A stretch of DNA of 5,109 nt from Methanomicrobiales archaeon (GTDB lineage: Archaea; Halobacteriota; Methanomicrobia; Methanomicrobiales; Methanoculleaceae). A program made the translations under genes and the position numbers. The stretch is taken from the NCBI GenBank assembly GCA_012510295.1, contig JAAZID010000443.1:1-5109 (forward strand). The letters run 5' to 3'. Positions 1-5,109 of the stretch are shown piece by piece; the stretch's first letter is position 1, and every line of letters starts with the position of its first letter. Below the pieces are notes generated by a model. That model worked only from the letters and a program-made list of their open reading frames with translations, searched no databases and had not been told where the DNA came from.

Positions 1-616
1 ACTCCCTCTCATATTTAGTTAAGTTTCCCGCAGCCTTGAACACCAGGTCTAATTGAGAAACATTGTCGATTGCTGTAGCAACCTCCTTAGGACTGCTGTA
101 TTTAAAGAATTCCCTCAGCTGCTCACCATCAATGAAGAAAAAGTTACGAAGTGCTTCAGGGAGTAAATTGTTAATTAATCTTTGAGTTTCTTCCCCTTCG
201 GCGATCTTATCTTGCCCACCAACGGGATGGATCACTGTCAACCGTGGCGGATCAAAATACATTTTGCCAAGGGCAGTTTTCCCCCCCTCAATACGCCTCT
301 TAACCGTCCAGGGTCCAATATCAGTCTCAATATTAACAAGCACCTCTGCATATGTACTTTGGTTGGGTTTCAATGTCTCGAGCTCGGTCACATTGATGAT
401 AGGCATTCCACTGTTATCCTGTGTTACCTCATCTTTGTGAACCTCTATGCCATAGAAACACCATGTTAGAGCATTAAGTATATTTGACTTACCGGCACCA
501 TTTTTCCCTAAAACCACGATAACATTTTTGTTTTTGTCAAATGAAAAATTAAGCGTTTGTTCTCCCTGAAATTGTCGATAATTAGTCAATGTGATTGAAG
601 ATATCGAAAATCTCAA
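1..616 (-). CDS. SMC/Rad50-type ATPase, DndD-like (N-terminal 205 residues, runs off window)
   Basis: This is the start of a P-loop ATPase of the SMC/Rad50/DndD class; the reading frame is open from 616 to base 1 with no stop. Seen in the sequence: the N-terminus MRFSISSITLTNYRQF is the usual first strand of such ATPases. The Walker A motif GKNGAGKS is at residues 37-44, followed by NILNALTWCFYG. A second landmark, LRNFFFIDGEQL at about residues 156-167, matches the FFFDGE-type motif of DndD and relatives. The coiled coil, signature motif and Walker B would lie beyond the window. The start is TTG at 614-616. No ATG occurs in frame before residue 71, past the Walker A, and an upstream in-frame stop sits at 638-640. 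AAGGGG lies 8 bases before the TTG. In phosphorothioation systems DndD is the ATPase that works with DndC and DndE. Membership of the SMC-like ATPases is firm; DndD rather than another defence SMC (for example a Lamassu- or Rad50-like one) is an inference from the FFF(I)DGE motif and the neighbours. Confidence 0.85.
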   Translation of the reverse strand, partial: MRFSISSITLTNYRQFQGEQTLNFSFDKNKNVIVVLGKNGAGKSNILNALTWCFYGIEVHKDEVTQDNSGMPIINVTELETLKPNQSTYAEVLVNIETDIGPWTVKRRIEGGKTALGKMYFDPPRLTVIHPVGGQDKIAEGEETQRLINNLLPEALRNFFFIDGEQLREFFKYSSPKEVATAIDNVSQLDLVFKAAGNLTKYERE

Positions 617-810
617 TCCAACAACCCCTTTGCAATTTTATCCACAATTAGCTCATACTGACCAGAAATGTCACTCCAGGGAAGGTATCTATTCCAGATA
701 TCAAGTTCATATTGTAGTGATTCAAGAACTAACTGAACAACAGATTCATTTGGGGAGCGTTCGCGTATTGTTTCCATAATTAAATGGTTAATCTCAAGAC
801 CATCCGCCAT
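613..810 (-). CDS. Small acidic protein (65 aa) of a probable DNA-modification/defence operon
   Basis: A 65-residue acidic protein without signal peptide or membrane segment. It looks all-helical, with an amphipathic run (INHLIMETIRERSPNESVVQLVLESLQYEL) followed by an aromatic stretch around WNRYLPWSD at residues 39-47. It is believable as a gene despite its size. GGAGG at 818-822 lies 7 bases before the ATG, embedded in the last two glycine codons of the helicase gene. The gap to the helicase stop is only 3 bases, and its own TGA overlaps the TTG start of the next gene. Small proteins of about this size recur beside dndD and helicase genes in dnd-type loci, where annotators call them DNA-modification-associated small proteins; I think it is one of these, but no motif proves it. 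It does not show the length expected of DndE (about 110 residues). Its most likely role is as a partner or adaptor of the helicase or ATPase. Confidence 0.75.
   Translation of the reverse strand: MADGLEINHLIMETIRERSPNESVVQLVLESLQYELDIWNRYLPWSDISGQYELIVDKIAKGLLD
625..630 (-). promoter_or_regulatory. Shine-Dalgarno-like site for the TTG start of the DndD-like ATPase
   Basis: AAGGGG on the minus strand, 8 bases before the TTG at 614-616 and inside the end of the 65-residue gene. Together with the TTGA stop/start overlap it suggests that ribosomes finishing the small gene re-initiate on the ATPase. Confidence 0.5.
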
Positions 811-813
811 TCT

Positions 814-3048
814 TTAACCTCCATAAGCTGAGTATCTCCGCCGAACTTGGAAGATCTCTCTCTCAATGTCGTCTTGATTCATGGCATCTTTCGCAAATTC
901 TTCTAACCTCTTTAACTGAGATTCAAGCATCTTTGTGTTTGTATCTGCATAACGGCCATCTATAACGGTGGGTACAGCTGTTATGTCATATATATGTGCC
1001 TTCTTTTTCCCAGGAGAGCGCCTGAGAACGCGACCACGTCTTTGGATGTGTTCTTTCGGATTCCCGGAACTACACATAAGGATAGCATTTCTGGTTGCAG
1101 GAACATCGACTCCTTCATCCAGACATCTAATCGCAACCAGGACGTCATATATTCCTTTTTCAAAATTGTTCAGTAGGTACTCCCTCTCTGTCAAGCCACA
1201 ATATTTTTCCTCCTTCTTAGTTGCATTTTCTTTACTCGTAAAGCGATGCTGAACAACACCGTGTTGATTCCGGAGTATCTTCTGGACGGTTTCGATCTGT
1301 TGTGGAGAGCAATAGACGAGAGTTTGGTTAATTTCGTCATTCTTTGCTAAGCTGCTGATGAGCTCTCTGAAGGCGGGGTATTTCGTTTGAGTATTTTTCA
1401 GGATATCCTGGCGTTCACGTAGTTTTTGCTCAAGAGCTAGCCGATCTGACTTAGTTTTATTTTTTTTACTGCAGAGAATAGCTATCTGGCCGCTGAGAGC
1501 AGAGTACGCATCCATATCCTCGTGTGTCAGTTCAACAAAGATTGGATGATACTCGTAAGGGGTCAAGTAAGTCTCGCCGGTATCAGGATTGATTTCATTT
1601 ATGGCCCTGTGCAGGTCAAAGACGTATACAACCTTACCGAAAAATTGTAGCAGTTCTTGGGTTCCTAATTCGTCAAAATATCGTTCGGGAGTCGCGCTCA
1701 ACCCTAGCCGGTAGGTATAAAGTGGTAGTAATGCTTCAAGCCTTGTAACAGCACCCAGACCGTGTACTTCGTCGCCAATGAGTAAGATCGGAGACCTAAC
1801 CTCGCGTATAAGTTCGATAAACGAATCAGAGGATAACGTGTCATGTGTAGTAAGAATGTTAAAGTAATTTTCCTTACCTAACCAGTTGTCCAGAATCTTT
1901 GTCTTCAAATCCTCTCTCCATTTTGAGTTTACACTGCTTACATGGATGATGGGTATTTTTATGTTGAATTTATCCAGACTTTGTTCCCACTGGGTGGCAA
2001 GATGGAGAAACGGGACCGCTATTATTGTAACGAGTTTATCCTCCCTTTCTACAAGTTGCTTGAGCGCACCGAGCGCCGTATATGTCTTTCCAGTTCCTGT
2101 TGCCATCTCAAAAATTCCACAACACTCATTCTGGAACCAGGCATCGATAGCCTCTAATTGGTAATCCCGAAGCCGGACTATAGCGTATTTTTCAGCATCT
2201 TCTCCTCTCTCAAAAACGCCATTGGATTCGTTTTGGGGGGTGATATCTGTTGTATCATGCTGATACATTGGTTCTCGAATATCTGGAGGGTCTGTTGCAG
2301 TATCAAGCCTATCTGTTGTTTTCTTTTGTGCATTGGCAATGTTCGTCAAGAGAGCATCAAGATCAATGGGTTCCCTTTTTACAATGGAAATTACTTCCTT
2401 TTTGACCGCTTCGGGAAAGGGGATAACTTCCGTTTTCACTGATCTATTGTTCCACAATTCATCAAAATCTTCTAAATCCTGGGAAATGAAAACGTCATTA
2501 TTTGCTTTCCAGCTGAAGAACGCTTTGAATTTTTCAGAATTATAGGCCCATCCATGGACACTTTCGTTGTTAGAACCGCTAAACGAAAGGGTGTTGCCTT
2601 CTCCATCTTTTAATATACCAATTTTCTGATGGAGTATCTCATTGCCGGTTAGTCTTTGTTTTATATAGCCAATTTTTACCTCCAGGTAGTCATGCGCAAT
2701 CAGCCATCCCAATACTTTACTGTGGTCTCTCCTACACTCGTCCTCAAAAGAACTCAGATCGTGAATGAGGTAATTTTCAATGATTTTTTCGGGACTCTGT
2801 ATTCCTTTTTCGATCTGAGTGTAGTCATCTTCAGAAAGAACGATGTTTAAGATAAACTTCAGATACCCACCGTTTTTGATAAATTGCCCTAGCCCTGCTG
2901 CAGCTGTTAAAAATGAACTCGATGAGAAATACCCAGTGATTCGCTTATAGCTGATCGCCTTTTTCAGGACTGGAATATAAAAATCTTCGAGAAGGTTATC
3001 TTTTTCTGATGTATATGAATGCTTTAACTTGAGATCGCGAAACGACAT
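814..3048 (-). CDS. PLD-like nuclease / SF2 DEAD-DEAH helicase fusion, probable defence effector
   Basis: A 744-residue protein (numbering from MSFRDL) with two parts. Residues 1 to about 210 form a PLD-type nuclease domain: TGYFSSSSF at 38-46, HQK at 140-142 and GSNNES at 158-163, the last two giving the HxK...GSxN half-site. Only one half-site is visible, which suggests a dimeric enzyme, and the Asp expected five residues after the Lys is shifted by one. Residues about 230-285 are a polar linker. The helicase core follows: RDYQLEA at 294-300, Walker A ATGTGKT at 316-322, DEVH at 426-429, SATPER at 451-456, LVYCS at 577-581, motif V AIRCLDEGVDVP at 639-650 and motif VI QRRGRVLRR at 669-677. 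It should hydrolyse ATP to move along DNA and may cleave it. Such fusions are common in restriction and defence islands, including beside dnd genes. An in-frame ATG at 3078 would add 10 residues but lacks a ribosome site and overlaps the upstream gene by 23 bases; the ATG at 3048 has AGGTG just upstream, so I prefer it. Soluble; no membrane segments seen. Confidence 0.93.
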   Translation of the reverse strand: MSFRDLKLKHSYTSEKDNLLEDFYIPVLKKAISYKRITGYFSSSSFLTAAAGLGQFIKNGGYLKFILNIVLSEDDYTQIEKGIQSPEKIIENYLIHDLSSFEDECRRDHSKVLGWLIAHDYLEVKIGYIKQRLTGNEILHQKIGILKDGEGNTLSFSGSNNESVHGWAYNSEKFKAFFSWKANNDVFISQDLEDFDELWNNRSVKTEVIPFPEAVKKEVISIVKREPIDLDALLTNIANAQKKTTDRLDTATDPPDIREPMYQHDTTDITPQNESNGVFERGEDAEKYAIVRLRDYQLEAIDAWFQNECCGIFEMATGTGKTYTALGALKQLVEREDKLVTIIAVPFLHLATQWEQSLDKFNIKIPIIHVSSVNSKWREDLKTKILDNWLGKENYFNILTTHDTLSSDSFIELIREVRSPILLIGDEVHGLGAVTRLEALLPLYTYRLGLSATPERYFDELGTQELLQFFGKVVYVFDLHRAINEINPDTGETYLTPYEYHPIFVELTHEDMDAYSALSGQIAILCSKKNKTKSDRLALEQKLRERQDILKNTQTKYPAFRELISSLAKNDEINQTLVYCSPQQIETVQKILRNQHGVVQHRFTSKENATKKEEKYCGLTEREYLLNNFEKGIYDVLVAIRCLDEGVDVPATRNAILMCSSGNPKEHIQRRGRVLRRSPGKKKAHIYDITAVPTVIDGRYADTNTKMLESQLKRLEEFAKDAMNQDDIEREIFQVRRRYSAYGG
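818..822 (-). promoter_or_regulatory. Strong Shine-Dalgarno site for the 65-aa gene
   Basis: GGAGG on the minus strand, 7 bases before the ATG at 808-810. It is formed by the last two glycine codons of the helicase gene, so the two reading frames are physically interlocked. It is the best argument that the 65-residue frame is a real gene. Confidence 0.75.
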
Positions 3049-3052
3049 TCTA

Positions 3053-3057
3053 CACCT
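3053..3057 (-). promoter_or_regulatory. Ribosome binding site that decides the helicase start
   Basis: On the minus strand AGGTG lies 4 bases before the ATG at 3046-3048 and overlaps the TAG stop of the upstream gene (3056-3058). The longer alternative start at 3078 has no purine-rich motif in front of it. This supports the 744-residue helicase form and tight coupling to the upstream gene. Confidence 0.55.
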
Positions 3058-4249
3058 ATTCCGTGTCTTGGTCATCAAGTAACGCGTTTAAGCGTGCTTG
3101 TTGGAGCTCTCTCTCGAGATCAACTTCAAAAGATTCTATATCGGGCTCTAATGCTGTCTCTGTTGAGTAGTCTCTGTTTGAAAGCTCAATAAGCCGTGCA
3201 ATTTCCGTGTAATCACCATATTGCATAAGGAAATCCTTGATCCGTTTGAGTTCTCGCCCTTTCAAATTGGTGCGATATATCAACTTTATGAGATAGGCCG
3301 TTAAAGCTATCAGTTCACGTTTCTCTTGAGCTAACTTAGCAATTTTTTGCGGATAGGTTCCTGAGTACTCTTCTAACTCCAACTCTTTGAATTTTCTCAA
3401 ACCTACTTTATGGAGAATCTCACATGCATAATCTTGGATGACCGTATATGTATCATGATATACCTCTTCGATTAGATCATGGATATTTTCTGAATATCCC
3501 CAGTTGTCTTCGAGGAGAGATGGTGAAACGTGACGTTTAATTTCTCGGAGGGCAAAAACGAGCAGATATAAGTCATCGAGATATCCAAATTCGGCGTGGT
3601 TTGGAATGACATCTTCTTCCAGTACAAAGTAACCGAGAGCAGAACTGATGAGAATCTTAGTGTGCCAATCAGTGTACCTGTCATTTAGGATATTACATGC
3701 AAGATTAAAGAAAGCAGGAAGGTACTTCACTAAATCTTTATCAGGTCCATCATAGTGACGTATTATCTCCAGTAGAGAACGACTATAAGGAGCAGTGGCG
3801 CCTTGGGAAAGTTGCCTCTCCCCAAATTCCTCATCAGCATGGAGGGGGATATCGCCTATCTTGGAAACCTCGAGTAGTCTATTTTTCTCTATGAAAGAAT
3901 AATCGTCACTATCTGCGAAGAGTGATACCTGAGTTTTTTCCCTCTTCATCGGGACCATTGGCTGGCCGCTCTTCAGTAGGTAATAATTGTGTGTTGGTTT
4001 TAGAAGCATCTTTTGTCCGTACCTTTTCCCGGTAAATACCCCTTCAAGAATTAATTTCGTAATTAGACCGAGTATGTCCTCTTTTTTGGCGGCAGTACCC
4101 GCATGAGACTTGCACTCTCGCTCAACCCATTTTATGAGAGCAGTCTCGCCAATCTCATCTTCAGGTCGCGTGAGATAGGGATTCTGAAGTAATACAGAAA
4201 GCAACTCAAGATCTACATTAATGAGATCTGCAGAATGATCTTCCTCCAT
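3056..4249 (-). CDS. DUF1232-like helical protein (397 aa), first gene of the defence operon
   Basis: I do not recognise the full-length family. What can be seen: residues 10-92 look like a winged-helix or similar small helical module, ending in a basic hairpin-like stretch (GVFTGKRYGQKMLLKP). A polar segment at about 95-150 separates it from a long helical region. Residues about 196-236 resemble the DUF1232 (YkvA-type) core: small-residue helix, then EEDVIPNHAEFGYLDDLYLL, which parallels the PxDxIPD...GYLDD pattern of that family, with E211-D213 replacing the usual PxD and N217 the usual second Asp. The C-terminus is charged and probably helical or coiled (ESFEVDLERELQQARLNALL). DUF1232 proteins are usually short and sometimes membrane-linked; this one is longer, and I see no clear membrane span. 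ATG at 4247-4249 follows a GGTGGTGG stretch that can serve as ribosome site. It opens the operon, 7 bases before the helicase start, so a role in the same system is likely: regulator, DNA-binding subunit or specificity factor are all possible. Confidence 0.85.
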   Translation of the reverse strand: MEEDHSADLINVDLELLSVLLQNPYLTRPEDEIGETALIKWVERECKSHAGTAAKKEDILGLITKLILEGVFTGKRYGQKMLLKPTHNYYLLKSGQPMVPMKREKTQVSLFADSDDYSFIEKNRLLEVSKIGDIPLHADEEFGERQLSQGATAPYSRSLLEIIRHYDGPDKDLVKYLPAFFNLACNILNDRYTDWHTKILISSALGYFVLEEDVIPNHAEFGYLDDLYLLVFALREIKRHVSPSLLEDNWGYSENIHDLIEEVYHDTYTVIQDYACEILHKVGLRKFKELELEEYSGTYPQKIAKLAQEKRELIALTAYLIKLIYRTNLKGRELKRIKDFLMQYGDYTEIARLIELSNRDYSTETALEPDIESFEVDLERELQQARLNALLDDQDTE

Positions 4250-4264
4250 ACCACCACCAGGTAT

Positions 4265-4306
4265 TGCGCGATATAGAGAACATAAATGATAAAAAATACT
4301 TTAATG
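4265..4306 (-). promoter_or_regulatory. AT-rich stretch, probable promoter of the operon
   Basis: Immediately upstream of the first gene of the operon there is a short AT-rich block. On the minus strand it contains AGTATTTTTTATCATTTATG (4281-4300), followed by TCTATAT (4273-4279). If the host is archaeal, TTTTTTAT or TTTATG could be the TATA box, giving a leader of about 20 bases. In a bacterium TATCAT or TATATC could serve as a -10 element, but I see no convincing -35 box. It is called from position and composition only, so the exact elements are uncertain. I saw no clear operator repeat. Confidence 0.35.
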
Positions 4307-4570
4307 TGTCGGTTTTAGGTGGGGATGTTTCTCATCTCGCTTGGGAACATCGTTTTCATCCCCCTTTCTGTGCATCGACAGGGTCGCCTCGACGCGATAG
4401 GCGTAGCCGGCCTTCCGGAACGATCCAAAGAACTCCGGTCGTTTTCGCTTATGGAAGAGTGTAACCGTATTGTGCCAGAGGACAATTCGCCTGTTCAGCT
4501 CACCCAAAGACTTCCACCCCTTCAAAGAAGATAGGAGTCCGAACGGCGTTATCCTCGCCCTGGATCGTCG
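4301..4570 (-). pseudogene. Short open stretch, possibly the tail of a decayed transposase/integrase
   Basis: A minus-strand frame is open for 89 codons between the stop at 4571-4573 and the TAA at 4301-4303. It has no ATG start with a ribosome site; the only likely start is a TTG at 4523-4525, without support. The peptide has a protein-like middle, KGWKSLGELNRRIVLWHNT then LFHKRKRPEFFGSF. This loosely recalls the C-terminal end of DDE integrases and transposases, where a SLEELN..I..WYNT..RPH pattern is typical, but the DDE catalytic part is not present upstream in this frame. I infer a 3' remnant of an insertion element lying just upstream of the defence operon, on the same strand. It could equally be a chance open frame in GC-rich DNA, so the assignment is weak. 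Confidence 0.25.
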
Positions 4571-5109
4571 CTATCTGGAGGGGCAGCGTTGACACACCCC
4601 CTGCACGGAACTGCCAGGTAGACGTAGTTTCCGCTGTATCCAGCGCGTGTAGGCCGGCTCAACCGTCCCGCCCACACTTCTGGCCCCCTGTCATGACCAC
4701 GCCACATTTGAGGCTCCTGCCCGGTGCCGGGAATTTGCCGGCGTGATATTCTGGTGGGCGCGGAGACCTGGATTGCGCAGTTCATCAGGGGCGCGATCGG
4801 GGATACATCGCCCGGAGACTCACCTACCTCCTGAAACTAAAGGGGCCGGCATTCGGGTACCAGTTTCACCTCTACACCCAGGTGCTCCCCTGTCGAGTCA
4901 GGTGAACCTTCGTGATCGCCCCCGGCTTGAACTATTAGGAAATTCAGTAGTGTGCTAATGCCTCAGGTCACTTTAAATTCGCAGATCCCTTACTGCTCTT
5001 CATGATCATATCGCCTTCATATAGCAGCAGAATTCCATCTCCTCATGAGGCTATTGGTATTTCGTCCGCCCTCCAAATCTCCAATATAAGGTGACAATGG
5101 GTACTAAGC
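4571..5109. other. GC-rich to mixed intergenic stretch with no supported gene
   Basis: About 540 bases without a convincing gene, RNA or repeat. The part up to about 4960 is GC-rich; the last 150 bases are more AT-rich. Several frames give short protein-like pieces broken by stops: on the minus strand STLPLQIATIQGEDNAV and GYSGNYVYLAVPCRG, and on the plus strand DILVGAETWIAQFIRG and ARRLTYLLKLKGPAFGYQF. None has a start with a ribosome site or continues far. The pattern fits decayed coding DNA but is also what GC-rich sequence yields by chance. There is no tRNA fold, CRISPR repeat or strong terminator hairpin that I can see. Two perfect short palindromes, ATGATCAT (5002-5009) and CCTCATGAGG (5041-5050), are noted without assigned function. 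Confidence 0.4.

Noticed and set aside
281..287. Run of seven C (G7 in the ATPase coding strand), as a phase-variation tract
   Set aside because: Too short to be a convincing switch, and it encodes an ordinary Gly-Gly in a loop; noted only as a possible sequencing-error site.
182..469. Plus-strand 95-codon frame opposite the DndD-like ATPase
   Set aside because: The minus-strand frame encodes the Walker A and DGE motifs without interruption; the plus-strand frame has no recognisable domain or ribosome site.
1460..1467. Run of eight T (A8 in the helicase coding strand), as a programmed slippage site
   Set aside because: It encodes a Lys-Lys-Asn-Lys stretch in an uninterrupted frame; there is no stem-loop or alternative product to suggest programmed slippage.
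968..2850. Several plus-strand open frames of 60-94 codons inside the helicase gene
   Set aside because: They lie antisense to a gene with intact helicase motifs, have no ribosome sites and read as typical mirror frames rich in Ser, Phe and Cys.
4707..4745. GC-rich inverted repeat around CCCGGTGCCGGG as a terminator
   Set aside because: The loop is only two bases, there is no following T-run on either strand, and no gene ends nearby.
4743..4958. Plus-strand 71-codon frame
   Set aside because: Arg/Pro/Gly-rich translation typical of non-coding GC-rich DNA, no ribosome site, no recognisable motif.
5041..5050. Perfect palindrome CCTCATGAGG
   Set aside because: A single 10-base palindrome with no second copy or neighbouring gene start; such a short one is expected by chance.

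Overview
The window carries a compact operon on the minus strand that looks like part of an anti-phage or DNA-modification-linked defence island. It is read from about 4250 down to base 1 and runs off the left edge. In transcription order it holds a 397-residue protein with a DUF1232-like core, a large fusion of a phospholipase-D (PLD)-type nuclease domain with an SF2 helicase, a 65-residue small acidic protein, and the first 205 residues of an SMC/Rad50-type ATPase that most resembles DndD of DNA phosphorothioation systems. The four genes are tightly packed. There are 7 bp between the first two (using the start I prefer), 3 bp between the second and third, and a TTGA overlap between the third and fourth, so they are almost certainly co-transcribed and translationally coupled.

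Layout: 1-616 DndD-like ATPase (partial, TTG start); 613-810 small protein; 814-3048 PLD-helicase; 3056-4249 DUF1232-like protein; about 4265-4306 an AT-rich stretch that is the likely promoter; 4304-4570 a short minus-strand open stretch that may be the tail of a decayed transposase; 4571-5109 no gene that I can support.

Base composition changes sharply. Sample lines of the operon are roughly a third to 45% G+C, whereas sample lines between 4380 and 4680 are about 63-65%. An AT-rich defence cassette next to GC-rich, apparently decayed DNA suggests horizontal acquisition, with the operon's upstream edge near 4300-4360.

The host cannot be fixed from this window. Clear Shine-Dalgarno motifs and a TTG start fit many bacteria and also methanogenic Euryarchaeota. 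No ribosomal RNA, tRNA or housekeeping gene is present to decide.

Inferred joint function: the ATPase and small protein would belong to a modification or sensing arm, and the PLD-helicase would be the DNA-translocating, DNA-cutting arm. The DUF1232-like protein has no known role here and is the least expected member. No sulfur-transfer gene (dndC type) or other modification enzyme lies inside the window, so the link to phosphorothioation is inferred from the ATPase and from gene context.
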